Shown here: positions 31,526 through 43,227 of the stretch, one piece after another
Numbering within the stretch: position 1 is the stretch's first letter
Layout of the letters: each line of letters begins with the position of its first letter
Assembly: GCA_032716605.1 (NCBI GenBank)
Contig: CM064480.1
Location: 26,278,129-26,342,128 of the forward strand
Source: Paralithodes platypus
Lineage: Eukaryota > Arthropoda > Malacostraca > Decapoda > Lithodidae
Direction: 5' to 3'
DNA length: 64,000 nt
Translations under genes and position numbers: made by a program
Notes under the pieces: generated by a model
Databases searched by the model: none
Seen by the model: only the letters and a program-made list of their open reading frames with translations
What the model was told of the DNA's origin: nothing

Positions 31526-34467
31526 GAAAGGGGAAGATTATGAAACTTTCGGTAAAAAGAAACTAAAAGTAAAAGAGGGTAGGGAACAGACCGCCGCAGT
31601 TAAGGGGCTTGGAACAGGTATTGGGGGACTAGAAAGTATAAGGATTCTATATAGCAATGTCGATGGGCTAATCTCTAAGAAACTAGAACTAACAGACTTA
31701 CTCAATACTAAGAAACCAGAAATAGTATGTCTCACTGAGACAAAACTAAGAGAAGACCTCGATATAAATTTACTAGGATGGTCTGAATACAGGATTTGGA
31801 GGAGGGACAGAAAATTTCGACATGGAGGTGGAGTGTGCATCCTTACTAGGAAAGATTTGATTGTGTCTGAGATAAAACTGGTAACTTCAACAGCAGAAGT
31901 TTTAGCAATAGAGATTGGTGGAAACGAAAAAATAGTGGTGATAGTAGCGTATGTACCTCCCAAGACGAAGACATGGGGTAAGGAGGAGCATAGCCTAATG
32001 CGTAAGGAAACAATTAGTGTGCTAGGAAATATCTTGGCTTCAAAGAATGAAATAGTCATGTGTGGGGACTTTAACTGCAAGGAAGTGAATTGGGAAGATC
32101 TTGAAGCCGGAGCAGGAGAGGAAAGTTGGGGCTATGAATTTTTAAGTATGGCCATGGAAAATTCTATATACCAACATGTAAAAGAGTCAACAAGAGTAAG
32201 GGGAAGTGATCAACCAGCTAGATTGGACCTTCTATTCACAAGAAGGGAGGAGGAGGTTCAAAGTATTCAGTACCTATGCCCACTAGGAAAAAGCGACCAT
32301 GCAGTTCTAGACATAGACTTACTATTGAAGTATAATCTACCCAAGGGAAGGGAAAAACACAAGGAAAATCACTGGATGTATTCCAGAACCGATTTCGTAG
32401 GACTACGGGATTTTTTCAAATCACAAAATTGGGATCAGGTGTTATCTGAAAGTGAGGTAGACAAAAAAACTCAAGGCATTCATGGAGATCTATGATACTG
32501 GTATAAAAACTTTTGTCCCTAAGTACATTAATAAAAGGAAAAAAAGTAATCGCAAAGTATGGTTTAACCGCGAATGTAGGCAAGCACAGGAAGCAAAAAA
32601 CAAAGCCTGGAAAAAGATGAGAAACTGGGATTCGGAAGATAACAGGCAAAAGTATAAAGAGGAGAGAAACAAATACACAGAAATGAGGAGGAGGTCAGAG
32701 GCAAACCATGAGAAAGGGATAGTGGAGAACTATGAAAAGAATCCAAAAATGTTTTTCAAGTTTGTAAACGGCAAAAGGAAGATAAAAGCCATGATCGTTA
32801 AGATTAAAAGTGGAAACAGAATCATAGAAGAGGATATGGAGATTGCGGAAGAACTAAATAGAAATTTTGCATCAGTATTTACAAAAGAAGGAGAATTCAT
32901 TGCACCAGAAACCAATGAGATAGGTACAGAGGAAATGCCGGAAGTAACATTTAACAGACCAGAGCTCATAGACAAAATGAGTAAGGTGGATCCAAACAAA
33001 GCCGCTGGACCGGACGGAGTATCAGGCTGGATTATTAAAGAAAATGCTATGGAACTGAGTATACCGATATATGACATAATGACCAAATCATTGGACACAG
33101 GGATAGTACCTACAGAATGGAAAAGAGCAAACATTATTCCTATATTTAAGGGAGGAAGCAGAGATAAACCACTGAACTATAGACCTGTATCACTATTGAG
33201 CATCCTCATGAAGATTCTGGAAGGATTAATAAGGGACAAATGGGTGAAATACCTGGAATCCAAAAGATTAATTACTGACCGACAATTTGGATTCAGAGGT
33301 GGCAGATCATGTATAAGCAACTTGTTGAGTTTTTACTCTAGAGTAATAGACACAGTGGACAAGAGGGAAGGATGGGTAGACTGTGCCTACCTAGACTTTA
33401 AAAAGGCATTTGACAAAGTTCAACACAAGAGATTGCTATGGAAATTAAAACATGAGGGAAAAGTAGGAGACAAACTGCTGAAATGGATGGAGAGCTACCT
33501 TAGCGGAAGACAGATGAGAACAACAGTAAGGGGGAAATCGTCAAACTGGACTCAAATTACGAGTGGGGTACCACAAGGATCTGTTCTAGCCCCAATCATG
33601 TTTCTAATATTTGTAAATGACTTGCCTGAGGGACTAACAAGCTACATGAGTATGTTTGCGGACGATGCTAAGCTGCTTAAAACGATCAGAACCCAGGAGG
33701 ATTGCCTTGAGCTCCAAGCAGATTTGCAAAAGATCCATGAATGGAGCATCAAATGGAATATGGAGTTCAATGCAGGGAAATGTAAGACTCTAGAAATGGG
33801 TAAAAGCAAGTACAGACCTAGAAAAGATTATAAACTAGGAAACGAAGTGATTCCCAAAGCAGAAAAAGAAAAAGACTTGGGGATAGAATTTAGGGATAAC
33901 ATGTCTCCAGAAAGCCACGTAAATAAGATAGTGAGAGAATCACTGGCATTATTGGCAAATATTAGGATGTCTTTCAATTATCTTAATGAAAACACCATGA
34001 AACAAATAATAACGGCAATAATAAGACCCAGGATGGAATATGCATCTGTAGTGTGGTCCCCTCACTTGAAGAAACATATCCACAAAATTGAGAGGGTACA
34101 GAGAGCAGCTACGAGGATGATCCCAGGTTTGGAAAATTTGGAGTACCAAGAGAGGCTCGAGAGATTGAATCTACCTACACTGGAACAGAGAAGGAAACGA
34201 GGACAGCAAATTCAGATATATAAATGTGTTAGAGGTATTGACAAAATCGACCAAGAAAACTTCATAGAGAGGGATGGAGGTGAGAGGACAAGAGGTCACA
34301 GCTACAAACTAAAAGTGCTAAATAGTAAATCTGATCTGAAAAGTAAAAGATTTCCTACCAACTCAATTAGTGGGTGGAACAAATTGCCAGCCGAAGTAGT
34401 GTCTGCACCATCAGTGCATAGTTTCAAAGCACGGTATGACAAACATATCTTAGGAGGCGGGAATTAA
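31497..34467 (+). pseudogene. LINE copy 2 ORF2, one frameshift
   Basis: Starts at ATG 31497 (MKRISFLRSKKGEDYE) overlapping ORF1. The endonuclease domain is intact and runs on past the site where copy 1 is broken. A seventh A at 32463-32469 then shifts the frame: reading ends at 32495, and the remaining 661 codons, with the whole RT, are open from 32482 to 34467. Substitutions from copy 1 are few (for example Pro to Gln after KAFDKV). Each copy therefore has a single homopolymer indel at a different place. Confidence 0.92.
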
Positions 34468-34548
34468 CGAGCATGCTCACTCCCGCAAATACAACTAGTG
34501 TAAGTACAACTAGTGTAAGTACACACATACATACATAACCACACGTAC

Positions 34549-34775
34549 GCTTCCTTCTCAGTCCCAATATCCTTAAGTGTCCGTGCGCTGAGACTTGACC
34601 CATTTATTGTGTAACAACCGCCTTCCTACACCCTTCAACAACTTAAAAATGCCTAGGAAGAATAAACTGGTGAAGGCACTACTGCGATCGGGAAATCTAT
34701 GGGTATATCCGGAGACGGGGACGGGGCCAGTGACAGTGACGGGGCCGGAGAAGCCTACGCCTAGGCTATATGAAC
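34549..34775 (+). repeat. Inverted arm with a short MPRKNKL frame (right)
   Basis: Mirror of 24840-25052. The frame at 34595-35065 includes the MPRKNKLVKALLRS peptide and then diverges. Sequence from 34776 to 35058 is AT-rich and leads to the right terminus. Confidence 0.7.
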
Positions 34776-35060
34776 TCGCCTGTCGCGGGGGTCTGCCTCG
34801 GAGCCCCCACTATTCTCACCTACTTATAGCATTTATTTTTAATGTAAGGAATGACTTGTTTATGTTTCTATTATTGTGTATGCTTGGTTGTCCAATTAGT
34901 ATTGATTTTTATCAAAAATTACCGTCAAATGTGGGTGGAAATGCGGGCTGCCGCCCATATGTATTTTTCTCCATAAGTTATGTTATCCCCAATGCGCGAA
35001 TTCCCAATACCCGTCGTGTAATGCCGCCCATATTGGCGCGGATTGGGGGGACTGACTGTT

Positions 35061-36781
35061 CCTGACACATGAGTGAAGCGTCTGGAGGCGGAAAAAGATA
35101 GATGGAAGTCCACTTGTTCCAGTCCTCCAACAATGCGTCGGGCCCCCCTGCCGAAGTCACTTCCCGGCGGGACAGGTAGAGAGGGAGTCTGTGGTTGCTC
35201 TCTGACGCAAATAGATCCACTTGTGGACGGTAAGGGTCTGCAATCATCTTGTTGAAGATGTTTTGTCTGATTGCCCATTCTACTGAGGTGCTGTCTCCGG
35301 GACAAGGCGTCTGCCCAGACGTTCGCCACACCTGGGAGATAAGATGCGTGTAGATGAATGCTCAGCGATTCGGCTAGAGTGAAAATCTGTTCTGACAATT
35401 TCAACAACTTTTGAGACCTCGTTGACCCTTGCTTTTGAATGCAGTGGACCGCATTCAATGTGTCCATTCGAAACGCAATTGACTTGTCTTGTAATGAAGA
35501 GCCGTGAGTTTGGAGGAAAAACAGAGGGACTAAGAGCTTTTGTTGGTTTATATGAAAGTTTGTGTCTTGGGACCACAGCCCTTGCCCCTGGTGGCCTAGG
35601 CTTGACTGATAACCCCAGCCTATTGTCCCTGAAGCATCTGTGTCTACCTATACCGTAGGCAGAGGAGAAACCCATGGCATGATCGAGTGCAATGTTTCCT
35701 TCTTTGCCCTGACCGACAGTAAGTTGTGAATTAATGGAGGAATGGTCTATAATTTTCCCGCCGGCAAAAGCGGGAAGAATCTGTTTCCTTCCATGATTTA
35801 TCTCTTTACTTTCAGCCCGCCCAACTGTACAGTTAATTGGATCCAATTGAGAGAACCGACCAAGGACTCCCACGTCGTTCTCGTCGTATTCAGACTGTGG
35901 AGGAAACGAACCAGCTTCCTGCGAAACCTGTTGCGATTGTCCACACTCTGAGTAAGAGTCAGATTGGTCGTGTCCCAGACCAGTCCTATCCATTGGATTT
36001 CCTGTGTGGGGACAAGGAGAGACTTTGCCAAGTTGACCTTGAACCCTAGGGTCTGTACATGAGTTATCACTTTGTTCACATTGATTTGACATAAACTCTG
36101 ACTCTGCCACCACCAGCCAGTCGTCTAGATACCACATCACCTTGGTCCCTTGAGCTAGTAGAGGCATCAGGGCTTGCCGGACTAATTTTGTGAAAATTCT
36201 TGGTGCTAGGTTCAACCCGAAGGGTAGTCTCTGAAAGACGTAAGTCTCTCGTCTGATCCTCAAGGCGAGGAATTTTTGGAACCTTTTGTTTATGGGGACA
36301 TGCCAATAGGCGTCTTTCAGGTCTAGAGAACACATCCAACCTTGCGGCGGAAGTGTGAGCCTGATCTGATTCACTGTGAGCATCCTGAAGGGTGAATTGT
36401 GAATATGGGTGTTCAGATGCGAGAGATCTAGAACTGGTCGCATCTGCACACTGTCCCTCTTTGGCACAAGAAAAAGTCTGGAGGTGAAAACATGGCAAGT
36501 TGGATCTACTCAGACAATGACATGCTTGGTAATCATCTCCTGGACTAGTGACTCCACCTCTAAAGAAACTTGATTGAAGTCTCGAGTTTGACGTTAACGA
36601 GGTCGCCGGAGCCACCGCCAAGTGATGCCCTTGCTTACCACTGTCCGGGCCCAAGTTCGCCGGGGCCAGGACCTGCGGCATGCTTGGAACGACCCAGTTT
36701 CTGTACTGGGTTCGTTCGGTTGAACTGCTCTCGGATCCAACTCGCCTGCGATAGGCCCCGGGAGAGAGAGAGTGTGACTGA
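35061..36781 (-). pseudogene. DIRS B reverse transcriptase/RNase H, several lesions
   Basis: On the minus strand, RT motifs RPVLDLSHLNTHIHN, CSLDLKDAYWHVPINK, RLPFGLNLAPR and MWYLDDWLVVAES lie in the frame 36467-36090. A frameshift near 36085 moves the open track to the alternative frame; the RT frame continues at 36079-35798. RNase H shows VDTDASGTIGWGY, MDTLNAVHCIQKQGSTRS and ASYLPGVANVWADALSRR. In-frame stops occur, including one in the N-terminal linker (near 36596). The pogo-like insertion at 24599-35058 cuts the last part after PPPDASLMC. The alternative frame is open at 36681-36076 and again within 36085-35280. Confidence 0.88.
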
Positions 36782-36784
36782 CTA

Positions 36785-36791
36785 GTTTTTT
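36785..36791 (-). promoter_or_regulatory. Candidate -1 frameshift site at the gag stop (DIRS B)
   Basis: On the coding strand the heptamer A-AAA-AAC is in the gag phase and immediately precedes the TAG stop. A -1 slip there would enter the RT frame. In copy A the same heptamer (11529-11535) lies just after the first of two gag-phase stops. A downstream pseudoknot cannot be judged by eye. Confidence 0.45.
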
Positions 36792-37513
36792 GGTGGTGGT
36801 GGTGTTTTGGGATGAGACGGCTGGCTGGGTTTGGCAGACGTCGACCCCTGGTTAGGCTTGTGGTGAGACTTACCTTTGTTATCCCATTTGCCTGACTGTT
36901 TACCCTGTCTGTGTTTGTGGTGAGTACCTCCCTGCTGTTGGGGAGTTCTAGAGTCTCGAAAGGATTGTTTGGTGTGAGGAGTCTGAGGCATAATTCCCGC
37001 CTTTTGGCTTAGAGTAAGATTTCTGGTAAGTCTCCTTCCGTGGCTGGGAGGTACTCTGCCGATAGATGTCTACCATGTTAAAAACTGCACTCCATGTGTC
37101 TGGATTTAGTAAGGAGGCACTCAGCACAGGGGAAAGAGTTGCTCGGTGACCTACTTCGTCCGGCAGCTTCTTTACTAAATAACCCTTAAATCTTGGCGAG
37201 CTCTTAGCGCCTCCATGATCGCTATCCTTATATCCCCTAGAGATTGAATGGAGTTTTGTAACAGAAGCCTCCGTGAAAGTTCTGTGGCCTTCCGTACATT
37301 GTGATCAGATATGGCAGTAATAGTTCTCATGAGGGATTGGGCAATTTGGCGGCTTACTAGGTACAGTAAACCCTCGCTATCTCGGACTAATTGGGGGGAG
37401 ACCCAGTCCGAGATGACCGAAAATCCGAGATGTCCGAAGTCCGACTTATGTCCGACTTAAGAGAGGGAAAATTCCGAATTATAAGAGGAAAGTCCGCGTC
37501 ACCAGAGAAATTG

Positions 37514-37551
<38 letters not shown>

Positions 37552-37581
37552 TATCTATTTAATGCTTCTATCTCCCTTATA

Positions 37582-39560
37582 CATATATATAACTATGTCT
37601 TATTTGGTCTTTTTTTAATCTATGAATCAATTCTAATACAATGGAATTGAAAACAATATTACCCTTCTAACACACAAATAATAAAATTAAAAAGAGAGTA
37701 AATAAAAATGTCTCCTTTGTCTTTCAGAAACATAAGTCTTCTCGTATATGTTAGTATTTTATCGCTCGCTCGCCCCTAGCCACTCTCTCTCTATCTATTT
37801 ATCTCTCTAATGCATCTAACTAACTCCCTTATACAGTAAAAGTCCGTTAATCCGACGACCGATGATTCGAATCTCCCAATAGTCCGAATTTTTCAATTTG
37901 AGGCCAAATCCGAATTCACCCGATGGTCCGAATTTCAAGAAGTCCCAAAGTCCCCTTTTTGAGGCATTATGCCACTCAAATGACACATAATGGAGCACAC
38001 ACATATCATATGTTCATGAATTCACTTTAAAAGTTTACCATCGTCATTGTAGCCTATTACCTACTTCAAAACATTCAGATTAATGGTCAAAGGAAGCTAC
38101 TGATATAAACGTAAACACCTTCTTCTTCCACATCGTCTGCTAGAGAGTTTGTTTTGCTCTTGAACGCATCCTTGGGACGCTCCGATGCGCTACTGGCTTG
38201 CACCGCATTTTCTGCAAGCGCATTCAGTCTTGAGCTTGAAAACGCACCTTTGGACGTATTAGTCTTGAGCTTGAAAACGCACCTTTGGACGTTCCGATAC
38301 GCTACTATTTATAGTTCAGTGATCGGAGCGTCCCAAGGGTGCTTTCAAGACAACAAGACAAGGGTGCTTTCAATACAATATAATATAACAGAGCACGTCA
38401 CAAAAGGAAAATCACAAAATGAAAATTACAAGAACCTCTCAGGGAAGTGCCGTTGTTAAGGCATTACTTCCCGAACCACATCTGATCTGATCTTCAAGAG
38501 CAAGACAAACTCGCTAGTAGACGGAAGAAGAAGAAGACGTTTATAGCAGCAGATTCCTTTGACCATTAATCTGAATGTTTTGAAGTAGGTAATAGGCTAC
38601 AATGACAATGGTAAACTTTTGAAGTGATTTCATGAACATATGATATGTGTGTGTGCACCATTGTGTCATTTGGGTAGCCTAATGCCTCAATGTTTTCGTC
38701 ATACACAGGTTCATAGAGGTAAAGTCCGATAATCCGAAAAATCTACTAATCCGAACGAGGGCCGGTCCGCTGCCCTTCGGATTAACGGAAGTTTACTGTA
38801 CATTAACATAACTATGTCTTATTTGGACTTTTTGTAATCTATAAATAATTTCTAATGCAATGGAATTGAAAACAATATTATCCTTCTAGCACACAAATAA
38901 TAACATGAAAAAGAGTCAATTAAAATGTCTCCTTTGTCTTTTCAGAACCAATTAAGTCCGTCTCATAATAGTTCGTGTTTATCGCTCACTTCCCCTTCTG
39001 CAACTCTCTTTCTATCTATCTTGTCTTTTCAGAACCAATTAAGCCCGTCTCATAATAGTTCGTGTTTATCGCTCACTCCCCCTCTGTAACTCTCTCTTTC
39101 TATCTATCTATCTCTCTAATGCATCTACGTAACTCCCTTATACATTAACATAACTATGTCTTATTTGGACTTTTTGTAATCTTTGAATCATTTCTAATGC
39201 AATGGAATTGAAAACAATATTATCCTTCTAGCACACAAATAATAACATGAAAAAGAGTCAATATAAAAGTCTCCTTTGTCTTTTCAGAACCAATTAAGTC
39301 CGTCTCATAATAGTTCGTGTTTATCGCTCACTTCCCCTTCTGCAACTCTTTCTATCTATCTTGTCTTTTCAGAACCAATTAAGTCCGTCTCATAATAGTT
39401 TGTGTTTATCGCTCACTCCCCCTCTGTAACTCTCTCTTTCTATCTATGTATCTCTCTAATGCATCTACGTAACTCCCATATACATTAACATAACTATGTC
39501 TTATTTGGACTTCTTGTAATCTTTGAATCATTTCTAATGCAATGGAATTGAAAAATATAA
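37582..39560. repeat. About 340 bp tandem repeat inside the pogo-like element
   Basis: Units begin CATTAACATAACTATGTCTT and end CTACGTAACTCCCTTATA. Starts at 38801, 39143 and 39483 give periods of 342 and 340 bases. An earlier, more diverged unit from 37582 is broken by the nested MITE. Confidence 0.85.
37834..38798. mobile_element. Foldback pogo-like MITE nested in a pogo-like element
   Basis: CAGTAAAAGTCCGTTAATCC to inverted CAGTAAACTTCCGTTAATCC, TA at 37832-37833 and 38799-38800. The neighbouring tandem units keep the empty site (CTCCCTTATACATTAACATA near 39133). Arms at about 37995-38163 and 38492-38654 are inverted copies. Same family as 15572-17022. Confidence 0.93.
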
Positions 39561-41896
39561 TATCGGACATTTTCCGAATACTTATATAAAGTCCCACAAC
39601 GTCAGAGACTGTCGGAACGATGACGGAAATGTCCGAAATACCGAAGTGCATGTCCGAGAGGCCGTAGCCAGTCCGACTAGTACGGGTTTCCGACTTCTAG
39701 AGGTCCGAGATGGCGAGGGTTTACTGTACTGAGAAAAAAGTCTAAGTGCTTTCATACGTAGCTTAAAATCTCGGTCCAAGTGGGTCGGCGGGGGAGTGCT
39801 GAATGGTTTATGCAATTCGTAAAGGACTAATTTGGGAGCTGCTAAGAAGGCCAACAAATCTTAGGACACTCCCCCGGCCTTATTGACTGAAAGTGAAGCC
39901 CATAAGTGATTTTCTTGAGGAACCTGATGTGAAGATTTAGAAGTAATGGTGGCCGCGAATTGTTGCGCCTCTACTACCCAATCCTCCCACGGTCCCGTAC
40001 CTACCTGCCCCACCTGCAGGACTGGATTGTTGCCCAGGTCGAGCGCCGGGATTGTATCCAGTTCCGGTGTTAGTGCATTGAGTGAATTTACGTCGTTCAT
40101 GCCGTCCGACCGGTTCCAGTCCGCAAACAGTCGTGCAGCTGAGGCAGGAGGTAAAGCTGGTGATGCAGAGTATACGAAGAAATCAGCCCCGTAAACAGTA
40201 GGAATTGCCTTAATAGTAACATCTAATAAATTCCCTGCAGCATCTTTGGCCCTAAGCTTCTTACTCTTATTAACTTCAATGGTCCAATCACTAGGTACCG
40301 GAAGTTCCCCCGCCACAGTCTGACAAGCTAAATGAGGTTTCTGAGCAATTGCCGGAATCCATGAGCAGTCCGATCCGTAGAGGAGAGGCATAGGGCCTTT
40401 CCTCTGTGGGGTTCTGTTAAGAGGGGGAGGAGTCACGTCCGTGATTACTCGGACTTTAGAAGTCGTCAAGGAGGCCGGCACTATCGTGCTACTTGCCGTG
40501 GTCAATGCTGGGTTTACAAATGAAGGCAAAGTCTGGGGAGCATTAATAACGGTAGGCTCTAAGGGCCTTACCGGTGTGTCAGCCGGGGGAACCGCCGGTG
40601 TACTAGTGGATGGACTTGGTGTAGGAACATATTGTTGCATAATTTGATGAAGGATGTCATTCAGTTCCTCTGTGGTCACACACTTACTGTGGGATCCCCA
40701 TGAGGATTGGGAGCTACTTTCCAACTCCTCATTGTTCACTTGTTGGGCCGAGGACAGGTCTACGTCCTCCGGCTCTCCCCCTAACTCTACCACTTACGGC
40801 GTACGCTGCCGTGTTTCTGATTCCTGGTTATCCAGTGGCCAAACCAGGTCAGGGACAGACGAGGGGAGTGTGTCTACATCAATAACCTCCCCCGTTAGTA
40901 CAAGATTATCACTAGAGGGGTTTAGCTGCGAGGGTGATTGTCTCCAGACCCCTCGGTCCTGTGATGCAGGTGGCTGGGAGTCTGGTATTATCTGAGAGTT
41001 TTCATACGTTTGACGTACACAAGTCTGAGAACCTCTATAGTTATCTGCTAAAACCCTAGTGGACACAATCGGTGTAGGTCTACGCGGTACATAGTTTAGT
41101 TTTGGTATTGCAAAATTAAAGTCTGGTAACTCACTCAAATATTGACTAGCTGCCACTCTCGGATCCGACTCAATCCCCTCCGCCCCTACCTCCCTACCTC
41201 CCGTTTCGGTGGTTGACGTGGAGGTAGAGGTGGAGGGAAGTGGCCGTGTCTCCGGCGTAGGTTGGCGGGACGGCTCAGAGACCTCTGACCGGGCACTACT
41301 ATGACCTGACCGTGATTGTTTTGTTGATGAGTCAGAGTCTTCCCTCCGCCGTTTAGTTGATCTAGTTGACTCTACTGAAGAATGGCAGTTTTGCTTAGGG
41401 GGTGACCTAGATCTAGACCGGGACTTGCGCCTGGATGATGGCGACCGTTTCCTCTTTGGTCGGTCAGGGGGGGTCTCCTCGATACTCTCGCTGTCGCTAC
41501 AAGAACTACTCGCCAACTCTTTCGACAAGGATATAGTTTTCGCTTTCTGTTTAGTTGACTTACTCGAGGGCGGTTTGACTAAAGGGGATTTTATTACTAG
41601 ATGTTCCCACAATGCCTCATCGTCACAATGTAACGCCTTATGGGCCACATCCTTTGCATAACTATTAATTTTTTTTTAATCTCTTTAAGAGCCACCAAGC
41701 AAGAAAGGTCTCTCTTGTCAAAAAGAGCCGTTTTAAGGTCTAGGCACATGGCACATTTCTTAGTTACCCATAAACCCCTTGAACGATCGAGGCATTTCAC
41801 GCATTTAATGTAAAGTTGGTGCGCAAAGACTGGCAAAAGAGAACAGGTAGGCGTAGAGCATAAGTTAAACCGAGGCATGATGGAGCTGCGCCTTAA

Positions 41897-42319
41897 CCCC
41901 TCAGACCCGGTAGGGCTCTGAGGCACCGGCAGCTTGAAAGCCTGTAAGCTTGTCCGTCCGACGCATGTAAACAACAGCCGGTTGGACCGACGCCGCGCAT
42001 TTCCGACCACAAGAAAGAGAGGCGTCGCTTGTTTGTGTGTGGCTGTGTGTTATTGTTTAGTATTGAAAAGTGGCTGATATGGCTGACATCGCCACGAAGT
42101 TCTTTCCACGGAAATCGTCATCACAACTGAACCAGTTGACTTAGAGAGCTCTACTCAACGCCATTCTACAGGTACGAAACACATCTACGCTTGGGGATGC
42201 GCGGGAATGCGGAAGCAGTCAAAATAACAAAGATACGGTAGCCTAGGCGTAGACGTTTTTTGGCCAAAACCCCCGGGTTTTGGGGAATATTTATAGAATG
42301 CGTAGCCGGTCCCAGAGGG
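41897..42319. mobile_element. piggyBac-type MITE 14 bases upstream of DIRS B gag
   Basis: TTAA at 41893-41896 and 42320-42323. Ends CCCCTCAGACCCGG and, inverted, CCCTCTGGGACCGG. Shares an internal block (ATCGTCATCACAACTGAAC, then AGTTGACTTAGAGAGCTCTA) with 42742-43223 and, inverted, with 48881-49358. Confidence 0.85.
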
Positions 42320-42323
42320 TTAA

Positions 42324-42741
42324 TAGGCTCACTCACTTGCCGTCGGTGCTGCTACTGTAGTGTTGTGATCTGGAAATAGACATTTCCAGGAATCAATGCT
42401 CATAAGGATAACCTGAGAGGTGTTAACACATCCTACCACAAGTCCGCCGGAAAGTTAGCTATAGCCACTGCTACTCTAACCTTCCTTGGCCTTGGCTATG
42501 AGAACCACATCGGTTTCTCCAATGATTAGAACTGCTTACCTGTGACAAAGTACTCTTTGATACTCTTAGCGTTTTACTATCCCCTAATCGGACTAGATAG
42601 ATAGTAAAACTACACGTTGTCTGTTGTCACTGACCCGGTCAGAGTTTCCTTTTGGCACTGTGCGCCGGGCGTACTAAGTTGCCGCGTGAGGCTAACAGTC
42701 AGGGCGAGTTCCCTCAGCGGACCGAGATTTTACCCCCTTAA
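42324..42741 (-). other. DIRS B 5' region between two MITEs
   Basis: Resembles, on the minus strand, the leader just upstream of gag in copy A (TCCTGGAAATGTCTATTTCC near 42370-42395, AGGTTATCCTTATGAGC read inverted). No gene. Confidence 0.5.
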
Positions 42742-43223
42742 CCCTTCCCGCCCGGGCAGCATTTTAAAAGGACACCGCGGCAGATGGGCAGGAGCCCGGG
42801 TGTCCTTTTAAAATCCGTAAGCTTTAAAGCCTATTAAGCTTGTTTTGAAAGCCGTGCATCCGACGTATGTAAACACAACTGGTCGGAGGCGATGCGCGCA
42901 CCTCCGAAAGCAAGCAGACGTCGGAGCTTTGTTGTTGTGTGGTCTGCTAAGACAGATTTAGTGTTGAAAATTGTGTCATATTGCTAACATCGCCTCGAAA
43001 CTCTCTCCACGGAAATCGTCATCACAACTGAACTAGTTGACTTAGAGAGCTCTACTCAATGCCAGTCTACAGATTGGAAACCGCAGTACGTTTAGAGATG
43101 CGTGGGAATTTTCTAGCAAATAACAAAATAACAAAGATACGGTAGCCTAGGCGTAGACGTTTTTCGGCCAACTAGCCCGGATCTCAACAACGTCCTTAGG
43201 AGGGCGAGCCCGGGCCAGAAGGG
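42742..43223. mobile_element. piggyBac-type MITE
   Basis: TTAA at 42738-42741 and 43224-43227. Ends CCCTTCCCGCCCGGG and, inverted, CCCTTCTGGCCCGGG. A second inverted pair (GGACACCGC..CGGGTGTCC with TTTTAAAA) lies near 42758-42810. Confidence 0.85.
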
Positions 43224-43227
43224 TTAA

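Larger units (their letters stand above)
30284..34520 (+). mobile_element. CR1-like LINE copy 2 (about 4.2 kb)
   Basis: Same ends and content as copy 1, starting right after (AC)n at 30258-30281 and ending in three ACAACTAGTGTAAGT-type units. It lies in direct orientation behind copy 1 and the truncated copy. Confidence 0.9.
24599..35058. mobile_element. Large pogo/Tigger-like element nested in DIRS B
   Basis: The ends are CAGTCAGTCCCCCTAAT and, inverted, CAGTCAGTCCCCCCAAT. The left side has TA (24597-24598); the right side has TT (35059-35060), probably a mutated TA. Removing 24599-35058 restores the RNase H reading: SLMC on one side and VVHKLRGY on the other, as in DIRS A. Inside are inverted arms (24840-25052 and 34549-34775), a SINE and LINEs. 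No pogo transposase was found. The 10.46 kb size is mostly due to LINE insertions. Confidence 0.8.
37364..39726. mobile_element. pogo-like element in DIRS B gag
   Basis: Termini CAGTAAACCCTCGCTATCTC and, inverted, CAGTAAACCCTCGCCATCTC with TA at 37362-37363 and 39727-39728. Excision in silico restores the gag Tyr codon. Inside are at least three units of a roughly 340 bp tandem repeat (38801, 39143, 39483 and an earlier one from 37582), T33 at 37516-37548, and the nested element 37834-38798. No transposase. Confidence 0.93.
36782..41878 (-). pseudogene. gag: DIRS B gag-like protein, interrupted by a pogo-like element
   Basis: ATG at 41876-41878 gives an N-terminus with CSTPTC, YIKCVKCLDRSRGLWV and CAMC, a Cys-rich domain. 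A frameshift near 41664 leads to the frame 41648-40797 with an Arg/Ser-rich tract. A TAA at 40794-40796 and another at 39858-39860 interrupt the same frame. RLFSQY is split inside its Tyr codon by the element at 37364-39726 and resumes as LVSRQIAQSLMRT. The C-terminus is Lys/Gln/Pro-rich and ends AAA-AAC-TAG at 36782-36790. The role would be RNA packaging. Confidence 0.85.
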
